Below, one piece after another: positions 42,745 to 52,340 of a DNA stretch of 64,000 nt. The notes beneath the pieces are model-generated. The model searched no databases and had not been told where the DNA came from. It was given only the letters and a program-made list of their open reading frames with translations. Position 1 is the stretch's first letter. Every line of letters begins with the position of its first letter. Origin of the DNA: Pantoea deleyi (GTDB lineage: Bacteria; Pseudomonadota; Gammaproteobacteria; Enterobacterales; Enterobacteriaceae); contig NZ_CP071408.1 of the NCBI RefSeq assembly GCF_022647325.1, positions 1-64,000 of the forward strand, read 5' to 3'. The position numbers and the translations under genes were made by a program.

Positions 42745-44862
42745 ATGAGCCCGCACTCACCGACTGAAAGCAGCTGGCGTCCCCTCGACATGACGGCATA
42801 CCTGCTTAAGACGTCACTAACCTCCGGGGAACAGACGGCGCTGGCCAGCTCTCATAGCCGGTCCCGTATGCTACGGATGAAGCCTGCGCCGGACCTCATA
42901 AGGCCGCTGACGGATATTGTCGCCGGAAGTGGATGCGGCAGCAAAATTACCGCACTGGTCATAGCCGGGTTGCTGCGCGAAATGCATTCATCCGGCATGC
43001 CGTGCTGGCGCTGGTCACAGGACCGCTGGCAGACGCTCTGCCGGGAAGTCAGGGAGGGCCGTCCGTTAATGGCCGCCTTCGCCTGGCATCTGGCAGGGTT
43101 TCATCACCCGCTCAGCCTGCCCGACATCCGGAAACCCGCCCTCTATGCATCTGCCATCTTCGGCCAGGCTTTTTATCACCAGGAACTGCAACGACTTACC
43201 GATACGCTGACGTCGCTGGGATATGCCCCGGCAAGCCAGAAGAATCATGTCTCCGGCATACTGGCCACGCTGATGATTATGAACCGGGACCCGCAGCTGG
43301 AGACGTTTACGCCTGAACTCCTCTGGCGCGTCCAGACCGGGACAGACAAGGGGATATCACGTTACGTCGGCCGGGTTTCACATGCGCTCGCTGCACTGGG
43401 CATTTTCAGCTCCCCGATAAGGATGCGAAACTATACAAAATGGTACGAGAAGCCGGTGGAGGGAATCGATCCGGCCTGGGTGCACTGGTGCCGGCGCTGG
43501 CGGGAAACGTCGGTTCTCAGACCCCACCCCCGTGAAGGCCTGTACAGCTTTATTCTGCGCTGCGGCCTCTGGCTGGCAGGAGCCCATCCGAAGGTACGGG
43601 AGCCCGCAGACTGGACCATGGAAACCTGCGCCAGCTTCATCGCAGCGGTAGGCCGGATGAATGTGGATGATCTTCAGCTGGGCACGGAAAGGGGCACCCG
43701 CAAATCGGTCCGGTCCGGTGAGCCGATGATGCCGCATTCAAGGGCGCATTTTATCTATTCACTGCGCCGTTTTATGAATGATTATGAAAGCTGGGGCTGG
43801 GGCCGGCTTCGCTTCAGCCCTGCCCGCCACCTTTCCACACCGGACACGCCGCTGTTCCGCCGCGGCGTCAATCCCCGGGTTATCGACGATCCGGTCTGGC
43901 TGAAGCTCATCTGGGCCAGCCTGAATCTGCGTCAGGAAGACCTGCTCACTGAAATACATTATCCGCTGGCCATGCTGCAGGCAATGGCCGTGTTCTGGAC
44001 ACATGCAGGGCTGCGGAAAAACGAGCTACTCCGCCTGACTACAGGGTGTATCACGCCGCAGGCAGATGAAATAGTGAAAGATGACGGCAGCGTCATTCCT
44101 GCCGGTACACTGTGCTACCTGCATATTCCCGCCGGGAAGACCTCAAAAGCCTATGTTAAACCCGTCGCGGCAGTGGTGAAAAAATATGTCGACATCTGGC
44201 TGGCCGAACGCCCGACAGAACAGGCCATGCTGTCTGATGAGCGGACCGGTGAGAAAGTCCGGCTTCTGTTTCAGTACCGGGGCAAGCCCGCCGGCAGCGC
44301 TATCATGAACCGCACGCTGATACAGATGCTGTGTGCCAGAGCCGGCGTACCCATAGAAGACAGCGGTGGCACAATAACCAGTCACCGGGGCCGGGCCTCC
44401 GCAGTGACCGCGCTGGCCAGCGTCCCGCAGGGCATGTCTCTGTACGAACTGATGCAATGGACGGGACACTCAACGCCTCAGTCCACCATGCATTATCTCC
44501 GCATCCGGCCCACTCAGCTGGCCGCCTCGTTCGTCAAAGCTGACAGGGTTGCTCACATGATCAGCGTGCTGATTGACCACGATCCGGAAGCTGCCAGCCT
44601 GACCGGACCCACGATGTATTATGATCTGGGCGATTCGTACTGCACGAACCCCTTCTGGAGCAGCTGTCAGCACCGGATGGCCTGCATCGGCTGTGATTTT
44701 AACCTGCTCAAACAGAGCGCACGCGGAATGGTACTGGAAAGCAAAGCTTCTGTCAGACGTTACCTTGAGGAAGTTCCGCTCACTCCCGATGAGAAAGCTA
44801 TCGTGGAACAGGATGCAGAGAAAATCGAACAGGCTCTTAAAAAATCACCTCTTAAACCGTAA
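42745..44862 (+). CDS. Large tyrosine recombinase, second of a pair (TnpB-like)
   Basis: Started at ATG 42745, one base after the previous stop, giving 705 residues. The C-terminal part has Arg in HAGLRKNELLRL, SHRGR, and GHSTPQSTMHYL with the nucleophile Tyr, all catalytic residues present. After them comes a cysteine-rich tail (C-T-N-P-F-W-S-S-C-x5-C-I-G-C) like that of Tn554-family TnpB proteins. The long N-terminus is unassigned. It probably works with the smaller recombinase to move the element that interrupts umuC. Confidence 0.88.
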   Translation: MSPHSPTESSWRPLDMTAYLLKTSLTSGEQTALASSHSRSRMLRMKPAPDLIRPLTDIVAGSGCGSKITALVIAGLLREMHSSGMPCWRWSQDRWQTLCREVREGRPLMAAFAWHLAGFHHPLSLPDIRKPALYASAIFGQAFYHQELQRLTDTLTSLGYAPASQKNHVSGILATLMIMNRDPQLETFTPELLWRVQTGTDKGISRYVGRVSHALAALGIFSSPIRMRNYTKWYEKPVEGIDPAWVHWCRRWRETSVLRPHPREGLYSFILRCGLWLAGAHPKVREPADWTMETCASFIAAVGRMNVDDLQLGTERGTRKSVRSGEPMMPHSRAHFIYSLRRFMNDYESWGWGRLRFSPARHLSTPDTPLFRRGVNPRVIDDPVWLKLIWASLNLRQEDLLTEIHYPLAMLQAMAVFWTHAGLRKNELLRLTTGCITPQADEIVKDDGSVIPAGTLCYLHIPAGKTSKAYVKPVAAVVKKYVDIWLAERPTEQAMLSDERTGEKVRLLFQYRGKPAGSAIMNRTLIQMLCARAGVPIEDSGGTITSHRGRASAVTALASVPQGMSLYELMQWTGHSTPQSTMHYLRIRPTQLAASFVKADRVAHMISVLIDHDPEAASLTGPTMYYDLGDSYCTNPFWSSCQHRMACIGCDFNLLKQSARGMVLESKASVRRYLEEVPLTPDEKAIVEQDAEKIEQALKKSPLKP

Positions 44863-45178
44863 TGTTAAACGGGCCGCTTTTTGCCAGCGGCGGACTTCGC
44901 ACACTAAAAGATGATTAGGAATGAGGCTGTGCATAAAACCCTCATAAAGAAGGGAGCGAAACATTAAAAACACCGCCTTATAGCCGCCGTGCCCAATACC
45001 TGAGTGAAATAATCAGGTGTCCGGACCGCTCATTTCTGGATGTGAGTTCAGTAACAGGTCTGTTAACACTGCCAAATCTCTGTTTAAAAATGGAACTATT
45101 TTATACAGAAACCACTCTACCACCCTGTTAAGAATTCAGATTTTAAGAGCCATATAAAAGTATAAGACAGGATGTTCT
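44863..45178. other. Spacer after recombinases
   Basis: No gene found. Possible right end of the recombinase element, but no matching end sequence to the left junction at about 41687 could be recognised. Confidence 0.35.
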
Positions 45179-45493
45179 TTGACAGTGAATGCAGCAGTCG
45201 GAAATTGTGCTCAGAAAATCAGGCAGATAGCCGGCGTTTATCAGTCTGGCGGAAACCTGATGGACGCAAAGCGCAGTGTCGACCTCGCCCTCAGTGAGCT
45301 GGGATATCTGAACCGGACACAGCCCGAATTGCAAATCATCAACTGGGAACAGCTGCGTTTATCGCTGCAGGCTTACCTTAACTGCTGCAGTGATATCCGC
45401 TGGTTAACCGTCATCAAATACGCCAGAGCAAAAGCAGGTTCACGCAGGGCTGGTGCAGTTAACAATCTGAAAAAAAAAGTTGTCCAATCCTGA
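45179..45493 (+). CDS. Hypothetical protein, 104 aa, near recombinases
   Basis: Starts at TTG 45179 with AGGA six bases upstream. A helical protein with a basic C-terminus (KAGSRRAGAVNNLKKK). It might be the small third partner of the recombinase pair, as Tn554 has a short TnpC, but no clear resemblance was seen. Confidence 0.45.
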   Translation: MTVNAAVGNCAQKIRQIAGVYQSGGNLMDAKRSVDLALSELGYLNRTQPELQIINWEQLRLSLQAYLNCCSDIRWLTVIKYARAKAGSRRAGAVNNLKKKVVQS

Positions 45494-45504
45494 ATGGATG
45501 CCGC

Positions 45505-45650
45505 TCACGCTTACCGCCCGGTGCTGTGCCCTCCTCATTTACTTTATACTCTGCGGCCAGAGCAGACCTGAAATGCCCGGCCTGAAGACCTCACTGCATT
45601 CATCAGTCCGCAGTTAACGGGCATGTATTTTCCGGCTACCAGCAGACTCT
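45505..45650 (+). pseudogene. Decayed fragment of a recombinase gene
   Basis: This stretch aligns with 41847-41990 of the smaller recombinase: CTTACCGC, TGCCCTCC, CTCTGC-GCCAG, then GAAGACCTC-CTGCATTCATC against GAAGATCTG-CCGCCTACATC and CAGTCCGCAGTTA. Frameshifts and substitutions leave no open frame. It is the relic of an older related element. Confidence 0.7.
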
Positions 45651-45839
45651 GTCCTAGTCCTTTTAACCGGCTCTGCGGGGCTCATGCCTCCCGGGTTCCG
45701 GCATCTCCTCTGCCCATCAAAGCGCTCCTGAGAAAAAGTCTGCTGGCTGCGCAACTTCCCCGGGATCCCCCACTTTTTTCAGCGCCGGACGTTTCAGTTA
45801 CAGTAGACTTCCGCCATTACCGGCATAAGAGACGGCTCT

Positions 45840-46064
45840 ATGAAGCGACACGACCTGAATACTACGCTGTTCAGCAGCGCCGGATTTGACCCGACGTCCG
45901 GCGTACTGGAGCTGGAGTACCGTAACGGCAGCTGCCGCCGCTGGCTGGCCGTACCCGCACGGGTGTATCAGGCATTCTGCGCCGCCGCTGATCCGGACAC
46001 ATTTTTTCGCAGCAGCATCGACGGACGCTACCTGTCGGTACGTGGCCAGAGCGGCCCGCTGTAA
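45840..46064 (+). CDS. KTSC-domain small protein
   Basis: The 74-residue protein matches the KTSC pattern: L-x-V/E-Y-R-N-G-x-x-R-R-W-x-x-V-P-x-x-V-Y-x-x-F, then S-x-D-G-R-Y. KTSC domains occur alone in plasmid and phage proteins and at the end of some lysyl-tRNA synthetases; function unclear. It is 18 bases before the next gene, suggesting an operon. Confidence 0.75.
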   Translation: MKRHDLNTTLFSSAGFDPTSGVLELEYRNGSCRRWLAVPARVYQAFCAAADPDTFFRSSIDGRYLSVRGQSGPL

Positions 46065-46082
46065 AACAGAGTAAGGAAGCGG

Positions 46083-46706
46083 ATGAAACCGGGTAACACA
46101 TCGGTGGGTCATCTGGCCTGGTGCGGCCTGATTGCCCTGCATATGGCGCGACAGGACGGCCAGGCGGGCACGCCCGCTCAGGAAACACTGTTTCTGACGC
46201 GGTGGCTCGCCGTCGCTGAAAAACAGCGACGCTTCAGTAAAGAGCTGGCTCCGGAAATCCGGTGGCTGCTCCGTGAGGGGCGCGAAAAGGGAATACGTGC
46301 TGACCTGTCCGGTAAACTGGAATACCTCTGGCTGACGGGCAGCGACGCGCTGCTGACGCAGAACGACCTGTCGCGTCTGCAGCACGCCCTGCAGGCGCTG
46401 CAGATGGTCGGCTGGGTTTACAGGCTGCTCAATGAAGGGCAGTGGCAGGGCCGGAAAGCGCTGCGGCTGAACCCGTCCGTGTCGGGACTCTATCTGCATA
46501 AGGACTCCCTGCACGCCGGATTTAACCCAGCCGGTCTTCAGACGGCGCCTCTGCCTGCCCGTATCACCGGCGACCTGAGCGCTCTGGATTCCCTGCTGCA
46601 GCGTTCGGGCTGGCGGCGGGAGCCGGCTGGCAGTGACCTGCTGCTTTATTATCTCATGACACAGACTGTGCAGCATGAGGACATCATACGCAGGCTGACT
46701 CCGTAA
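46083..46706 (+). CDS. DUF2913-like hypothetical protein
   Basis: A 207-residue soluble, helix-rich protein with LAWCGLIALHMARQDG near the N-terminus and RWLLREGREKGI and LEYLWLTG in the middle, which resembles the DUF2913 proteins of enterobacteria. No catalytic motif can be named. Good AAGGAAG ribosome site; follows the KTSC gene. Confidence 0.6.
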   Translation: MKPGNTSVGHLAWCGLIALHMARQDGQAGTPAQETLFLTRWLAVAEKQRRFSKELAPEIRWLLREGREKGIRADLSGKLEYLWLTGSDALLTQNDLSRLQHALQALQMVGWVYRLLNEGQWQGRKALRLNPSVSGLYLHKDSLHAGFNPAGLQTAPLPARITGDLSALDSLLQRSGWRREPAGSDLLLYYLMTQTVQHEDIIRRLTP

Positions 46707-47086
46707 ATTTTCCGGCCCCTTATGGCCGTGTTTCTTTTCCGCAGGCGGTCCTGTCATCATTATGCAGGTGCCCGCGACATAACACCCCGACTCCCTGCCC
46801 GTATCCGGCAACCCGGCAGGCGGATATTTCCCCTCAGGAGGCAGCCGGCATGCATGCCGGCTGCGTGCACCGCGGTAACACTGCGCGGGCCTGGTGGGTG
46901 GTGCCGTCTTCGGACCAGGGGAAACGTCAGTGTTATGCCGTCGTGAGTGTTTTTCCTGCGCTGCCAGCGCAGGTCGTTTATTCAGTGGCAGTATGCATGA
47001 ACTATAATCACCCATGGTACCCGCTTTATAACGGGTATTTTTTACTGGCGTGTCAACTGATAACAACTCATACGCGGGGAAATACG
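46707..47086. promoter_or_regulatory. Leader with hairpin and terminator-like stem before zinc-finger gene
   Basis: Contains a 9-bp perfect hairpin CCTGCGCTG/CAGCGCAGG (46955-46973), a TATAAT at 47003-47008 that may be a -10 box, and an ACCCG/CGGGT stem followed by a T run (47019-47043) about 45 bases before the next start. The last resembles an attenuator in the 5' leader. Confidence 0.5.
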
Positions 47087-47329
47087 ATGGATGACGCAGA
47101 TTTAGCACATGAAGTTCAGGAGGCGCTGATTGCTTCGGCCCTGTCTGCCCGCAAGCCCGGACTGAAGAGTCCGGACGGCAGATGTATCTGGTGCAGGGAT
47201 GAAGCGGCCGTGGCCGGTACGGCCTTCTGTTCTGCCGAGTGCGGAGAAGACTACTTCAGAAATGAGCATCAGATGAAACAGCGTTACGTCCCGTCTAAAT
47301 ACCCGTCAGATAATCCCGGTAATAAATGA
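47087..47329 (+). CDS. Small DksA/TraR-type C4 zinc-finger protein
   Basis: Started at ATG 47087 (GGGGA site), 80 residues. The N-terminus MDDADLAHEVQEALI is a TraR/YbiI-like helix and the zinc finger is C-x2-C (RCIWC) plus C-x3-C (FCSAEC). TraR/DksA-type proteins bind RNA polymerase through the secondary channel, but this one lacks the long coiled coil, so a different role is possible. A terminator follows. Confidence 0.7.
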   Translation: MDDADLAHEVQEALIASALSARKPGLKSPDGRCIWCRDEAAVAGTAFCSAECGEDYFRNEHQMKQRYVPSKYPSDNPGNK

Positions 47330-47334
47330 TTCAG

Positions 47335-47360
47335 GGCCGTGCTATCCTGACGGCCTTTTC
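47335..47360 (+). terminator. Rho-independent terminator
   Basis: GGCCGT-N9-ACGGCC followed by TTTT lies directly after the zinc-finger gene. Confidence 0.8.
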
Positions 47361-47378
47361 ATAACTTCATATTTCCTT

Positions 47379-47609
47379 TCAGTCTGCCGATACCTTCACC
47401 GTCAGCACGGATACTCCCCCGGGACATTCTGGATCTTCAGGGACAGCGCAATAACGCCCGGGCATCGCACGGGGCTGGGTTATCTGCCGGCCTGTGTATC
47501 CGGCCGGCAGGCGTATTTCACCGTCCTGAATCGTTAAATTGTGATCTCCCGCACAGCATATGCGTAAGCGTCGCATATTGACCGTGTTGACACTCGCATG
47601 AAGGTGCAT
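47379..47609 (-). CDS. Possible small protein, 76 aa
   Basis: An open frame that is not a shadow of another gene, facing the terminator of the zinc-finger gene. The composition is plausible (beta-rich, one Cys pair), but no ribosome site was seen and the family is unknown. Confidence 0.3.
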   Translation of the reverse strand: MHLHASVNTVNMRRLRICCAGDHNLTIQDGEIRLPAGYTGRQITQPRAMPGRYCAVPEDPECPGGVSVLTVKVSAD

Positions 47610-48013
47610 CAGCTCAGACTTTAGCTGATAGGTTTTGTTGATTTAGCACAATCAATTAGAGAGGGGCTGCTTTGAGCGAGAAGCGGACATTGCTAACAGC
47701 GTTATGAGTGAATCAACGGGGAGCAGGTCACTCGCAGCGATCAAAGCGCCTGCCAGGTCAGATAGTTTTGCTTCACCTTACCTCCCCGAGACAACGTCCT
47801 TCGGCGACATGTTCATAATACATGTGCGCGATCCGCATTTAGTTCAGCCGACTCATTCAAATCTCAGTAAAAGTTCTCAGATTAAAATCCAGCAATGACT
47901 AATGCCGCTGCGAACAGAACTTCATCCCGAGAAAAAATGATTATTTAGCTTAAGTGCTTTGTTTAGCGTTACTAAAAGTTTATTCCGTAAAGCAGTAAAT
48001 CAACAATGCGGTA

Positions 48014-48040
48014 TAAAGTTAATGAAGGAATAACCGATAA
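48014..48040 (+). promoter_or_regulatory. FliA (sigma-28) type promoter of chemoreceptor gene
   Basis: TAAAGTTA-N11-ACCGATAA matches the enterobacterial FliA consensus TAAAGTTT-N11-GCCGATAA in 14 of 16 positions, 73 bases before the chemoreceptor start. This would place the plasmid receptor under the flagellar regulon. Confidence 0.82.
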
Positions 48041-48113
48041 AAAGGTTAAGGTGCTTTGCAAATTTATCTTTTGTAATTGTCACTATAACGAACTAATTCA
48101 ACAGGAATTATAA

Positions 48114-50051
48114 ATGAATAAGATTCTTAATAATATAAGTCTTACCGCCAAATTTGCAATTCTTGGCCTGTTTTCCCTTGTCCTGTTCTCAGTTCCTACC
48201 ATGCTTTTTGTTTCCGAAGGTAATAAATACATTCATGATAAGCAAAGGGAGGTAACAGGTGTACCCGTAGAAAATAAGATTTTAGCCCTACTCAATTTGA
48301 TACAGCGCCATCGTGCAGAAACCGCCCTTGCCATTGCAACTAAAAACCCAGCAACACCGTCCCGCGTTCAGGTCAGAGATGAAATTGAAAATATTACTGA
48401 CGTTATTACTAAAGATATGGCCAAGACAGAAGGCAGCGCTGCCATAATCAGCAAAATTAATGATGTGCGCACACAGTGGAGCCAGCTACAGCAGAGAATC
48501 GATTCTTCACAACTGACTCTAACAGCCAGTCTTGATGCGCATGCCCTCCTCATTCGCAACCTTTTGAACGCTAACCGTGATGTGCTGGATTTTTACGGCC
48601 TTTCTCTCGATTCAGATATCAACACGTACCGTTTAATTACGAGTAATTTTTCATCATTGCCTGAATTGACCGAAAGCCTTGGGAAAATACGTGCATTAGG
48701 CACTTCCCTTCTTGCCCGAAATGAAAGCATAAGTGAAGCAGACTCTGTCCGTATGGAGTCTTTAATCAGTAATGGTTCGTATAATCTGAATTTATTTGTT
48801 CAGGATTCTGAAAAACTATTTTTATCTGATAACACACTTAAGCAAAAGTTTAGTGCAGATGCAGATGCAGCCGTTCAGGAGGCAAACAGTGCTCTCAAAA
48901 CCGCTGAGGCGATTTTTATTAACCGGAGCATGACGAATCAAAACCCGAAGGACTATGCAGCGCTCTTTACGCACGCTATTAACAAATTCAGCGACTACGC
49001 CATTGGTGGAGGTAATGAGCTGAGTGAAATACTGAATGCGCAGATTAAGGAACACCGGTATGCACAATATGCACTACTGACCGTTCTTGTTTTTATCGTC
49101 CTGTTGGCAGTAATTTTCGCTCTGGTTATCATTCGCTCCGTTACCAGACCTGTCAGTGCAGCATCAAAGCTGGCGCTTGAAGTCGCAGGTGGTGACCTTA
49201 CGTCAACATTTACGGTGACAGGACGTAATGAAACTGCCGGACTGCTCAAGGCATTACTGCAAATGAGTCAGCGACTTACACTTACGGTTGAAAACATCAA
49301 AAGCAACGCTGTCACTATCGCTACCTCATCTGAAGAAATTGCTCGCGGAAATGGTGATCTTTCTGCGCGAACTGAACAACAGGCAGCCTCTCTGGCTGAG
49401 ACTGCGGCCAGTATGGAGCAATTATCGTCAATTATCGGCAATAATGCAGATAACACGCGCCATGCTGCTGAAATGGCCAACTCCGCTACCAGTGCGGCCT
49501 TAAGAGGCGGTAAGGCGATGGAGTCAGTGCTGGCTTCAATGGAAAAAATAAGCAACAGTGCGGGGCAGATTAAAGAAATCATCTCCGTTATTGACGGGAT
49601 AGCGTTTCAGACTAATATTCTTGCTTTAAACGCAGCCGTTGAAGCTGCCCGGGCAGGTGAGCACGGCAAGGGCTTTGCTGTTGTTGCATCTGAAGTCAGG
49701 GCACTCGCACAGCGATCGGCTGGAGCGGCGAAGGAGATCAAAGGACTGATTGAGCAATCAGTTGAGCATGCCGAACAGGGAATTTCGATGGCCCTGGATG
49801 CCGGTGAAAAAGTTAAGCAAAGCGTGGAAGCTATTGAGCAAACATCTCAATTAGTCAGAGAGATTTCATCTTCTTCTGAAGAACAAAGTGCGGGCATATC
49901 TCAGATAAATATTGCGGTGACACAGATGGATCAGGTTACGCAGCAGAATGCCGTACTGGTTGAAGAGTCTGCATCATCTGCTGATGAACTTGCAAGCCGG
50001 GCCGCAAGCCTGAGGGATGCTGTCAGCGTATTCCGCACAAACGCTGTATAA
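48114..50051 (+). CDS. Methyl-accepting chemotaxis protein, 645 aa
   Basis: Membrane span 1 (about residues 14-34), a periplasmic sensor domain of about 280 residues that is longer than in Tsr/Tar and predicted helical, membrane span 2 (about 317-340), HAMP, and a cytoplasmic signalling domain with the hairpin tip [21 protein letters not shown] (shown in part). No C-terminal NWETF tether for CheR. The ligand is unknown. It is AT-richer than surrounding plasmid genes and is preceded by a FliA promoter. Confidence 0.93.
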   Translation: MNKILNNISLTAKFAILGLFSLVLFSVPTMLFVSEGNKYIHDKQREVTGVPVENKILALLNLIQRHRAETALAIATKNPATPSRVQVRDEIENITDVITKDMAKTEGSAAIISKINDVRTQWSQLQQRIDSSQLTLTASLDAHALLIRNLLNANRDVLDFYGLSLDSDINTYRLITSNFSSLPELTESLGKIRALGTSLLARNESISEADSVRMESLISNGSYNLNLFVQDSEKLFLSDNTLKQKFSADADAAVQEANSALKTAEAIFINRSMTNQNPKDYAALFTHAINKFSDYAIGGGNELSEILNAQIKEHRYAQYALLTVLVFIVLLAVIFALVIIRSVTRPVSAASKLALEVAGGDLTSTFTVTGRNETAGLLKALLQMSQRLTLTVENIKSNAVTIATSSEEIARGNGDLSARTEQQAASLAETAASMEQLSSIIGNNADNTRHAAEMANSATSAALRGGKAMESVLASMEKISNSAGQIKEIISVIDGIAFQTNILALNAAVEAARAGEHGKGFAVVASEVRALAQRSAGAAKEIKGLIEQSVEHAEQGISMALDAGEKVKQSVEAIEQTSQLVREISSSSEEQSAGISQINIAVTQMDQVTQQNAVLVEESASSADELASRAASLRDAVSVFRTNAV

Positions 50052-50672
50052 TTGGTTCAAATACTTTAGTTGTGTGCCATTTAATGCGGCAACATTTTTA
50101 CAAAACTTCTTCTGTATTTGCATTTGATAAGCTATCTTGAGGGATGGCTTATCTCATTTAAAACCATGATAAAGTTATACTGTTGCAATTAAAGGCTCGG
50201 TGGACTAATTGAACGCCTGTTGAAATATTTGGCATTATCCCCCAACTGCCTATATGAGCTACGCTCATAACATCCGTAATGCAACCTGCAACGCGTTCCT
50301 CTTTATAGTTGTTTCTATTGCGGATGGCCTTCAAATTCCTCTCGTGCCGGACGGCGCGTTACACCTTCCCCCTAGGGCGCTGTTCTGCACTCGCGCCATC
50401 CGGCCATTCAGTCAAATCTCTTACTACGCAGTTTCATCAATCAGACTTCAAATTTAAAAATGGCGATATGCAGCAAATCATTAGAGGCGGGGTTAGCTGC
50501 ATAGAGGCGCTGGCCTGCTCTCGGTAAACTAACATTCCATGATGCAAGCAACGTCCGCTTTTGGCACAGAGCGGACATGCTGACTGAGCTGGAGGTCCGC
50601 TATGAGCGATCTGCGGACGTTCGCAGTTGCTATGACCAAACGTAGTTCATAACCCATATTGCGGTATGTTAA
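50052..50672. other. Gene-free stretch after chemoreceptor
   Basis: No convincing gene. Contains the short hairpin repeat at 50553-50576. The frames seen have no ribosome site. Confidence 0.4.
50549..50580. repeat. Short intergenic hairpin repeat (also at 54070-54096)
   Basis: GTCCGCT-N10-AGCGGAC with the loop TTTGGCACAG. A related copy GTCTGCTGTTGGCACAGAGC lies near 54076-54095. Such GTCCGC hairpins are dispersed in enterobacterial genomes. Confidence 0.6.
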
Positions 50673-51656
50673 TCAATGGGAACTGATCATATGGGCTGCC
50701 GATGATAACTCATGTAGTTTCGTATGAGTTAAAGTATTCATCACCTCATGGATAACTTCTCTCATCCAGTGATGGCCTGGAGTAATACTGCGGCCATTAT
50801 GGAAATAAACGTTCAGCGCGTAGGGAGAAACGGAAAACGGCACAGTAAAGCAGGTCAGCGCTTCCGAACTGAACAGGGTAGCTATCGCTCTTGCTGGCAG
50901 TGTGGTGATCAGTTCTGAAGTCGCAACGATGGCTGGTGCTGATAACAGGCTGGGAAGTTCGACAATAGTGCGTCGCCGGATATTGAGTTTTTCCAGCTCC
51001 AGATCAATGGCTCCACGGGCTTCATTCCACGGATTAACAACCACATGACCTTCCTCCAGAAACTGCTCAAGTGTCAGATTATCAGTTATGCGCGGATGAC
51101 GACTGCTCACCGCAACTATGTAGTCATCCCTGAATCCCTCAATCACGCCAAGCTGGCTGTGATGGCTCATGTCCGGCGTCTGAAATCCTATTGCGAAATC
51201 CACTTTACCGGTGACAAGGTCTTCCAGTGAGTCATGGCCCGTAGAGTAGATGGTTTTAACCGAGATGCCGGGTGCAGTCTGCTGTAAGCGGGTAACCAGC
51301 GCCGGGAAAAAGACGGCTGCCGTGTAGTCTGTTACGGCAAAGCGAAAGGTCTGGTTGCTGTTTTCAGGAAGAAATATGTTTGCTGACCGCAGGCTTTCCG
51401 ACATCGCATTCAGCGCAGCAGATAAGCCGGGGGCGATGACGTGGGCTCTGGCCGTTGGCTGCATGGCATTACCCTGCCTGATAAAAAGCTCATCGTTAAG
51501 GGTTGTCCTGAGTCGTGACAAAGCGTGGCTCAGAGCTGAAGGACTGGTTGCCAGTTCTTCGGCAGCCATATTTATTCTGCGATGACGGTAAACAGCGTCA
51601 AAAACAAGCAGCAGATTCATGTCAAGAGCACGTAATTCCTGGTGCATGTTGTTCAT
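50673..51656 (-). CDS. LysR-family transcription regulator
   Basis: A 327-residue regulator with an N-terminal winged helix (about residues 10-68: LLLVFDAVYRHRRINMAAEE, then SALSHALSRLR) and a substrate-binding domain. It is divergent from a GNAT gene with 84 bases between them, the usual arrangement for autoregulation and control of the neighbour. The ligand is unknown. Confidence 0.92.
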   Translation of the reverse strand: MNNMHQELRALDMNLLLVFDAVYRHRRINMAAEELATSPSALSHALSRLRTTLNDELFIRQGNAMQPTARAHVIAPGLSAALNAMSESLRSANIFLPENSNQTFRFAVTDYTAAVFFPALVTRLQQTAPGISVKTIYSTGHDSLEDLVTGKVDFAIGFQTPDMSHHSQLGVIEGFRDDYIVAVSSRHPRITDNLTLEQFLEEGHVVVNPWNEARGAIDLELEKLNIRRRTIVELPSLLSAPAIVATSELITTLPARAIATLFSSEALTCFTVPFSVSPYALNVYFHNGRSITPGHHWMREVIHEVMNTLTHTKLHELSSAAHMISSH

Positions 51657-51740
51657 CTTATCTCTGAATAGAATGCAGTATGTTCATTATACTATTCGGG
51701 TAGAATGCTGGCGTCCAGAACCAGAAACCACAGGTGAAAA

Positions 51741-52232
51741 ATGACCAGTCCAGTTTTCCGCAAAGTAAGCATGTCAGATCTCGACAGATGTTATGCAATT
51801 GAAAGTGAAGCGTATGAAGGTGACGAAGCCGCAACGCGGGAAAAAATTGCCACACGTATTCAACAATACTCTGAAGGATTCCTTTGTGCTGAGCTGGACG
51901 GAGTGCTGATTGGCTTCATCAACTCCGGGTGTGCATGGGACGTTGTCATGTCAGACGAAGAGTTTAAAGAGCTTATTGGTCATGATGACGCCGCGCCTAA
52001 CGTGGTGATCATGTCGGTTGTGCTTGATCCTGCTTATCAGGGAAAGGGCTACGCCGGATTGATGATGCGTGCATTTATCAGTGCGATGAGAGAGAAGGGC
52101 AAGAAAACTATTCATCTTATGTGTAAGACGCATCACGTTGAGCTCTACAGGAAATTCGGCTACGTGTATATAAAACCATCGGACTCAGATCATGGCGGCA
52201 TGGCATGGCATGAAATGATCATGACGCTGTAG
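51741..52232 (+). CDS. GNAT acetyltransferase
   Basis: The 163-residue protein has a GNAT fold with acetyl-CoA motif VVLDPAYQGKGYAGLMM (Q-x-x-G-x-A type) and a C-terminal LYRKFGYV. It resembles arylalkylamine N-acetyltransferase-type enzymes. It is likely controlled by the divergent LysR protein and may be co-transcribed with the LysP-like permease 100 bases downstream, suggesting an amine or amino-acid substrate. Confidence 0.88.
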   Translation: MTSPVFRKVSMSDLDRCYAIESEAYEGDEAATREKIATRIQQYSEGFLCAELDGVLIGFINSGCAWDVVMSDEEFKELIGHDDAAPNVVIMSVVLDPAYQGKGYAGLMMRAFISAMREKGKKTIHLMCKTHHVELYRKFGYVYIKPSDSDHGGMAWHEMIMTL

Positions 52233-52340
52233 TTAATTATCCCGGCAGGCCGATCGACCTGCTGCCAAAATCCTTTTTTCTGTCCGCAGAATTGCCGGAC
52301 GTCCCGGCGTTTCTGCGCGTCTGTTTTATCAGGTATGAAT

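Noticed and set aside
45179..45493. Third recombinase (TnpC) of a recombinase trio
   Set aside because: No catalytic residues and no visible similarity; kept only as a hypothetical protein.
45798..47108. Minus-strand 436-residue frame
   Set aside because: Runs opposite three plus-strand genes with good ribosome sites; composition is that of a shadow.
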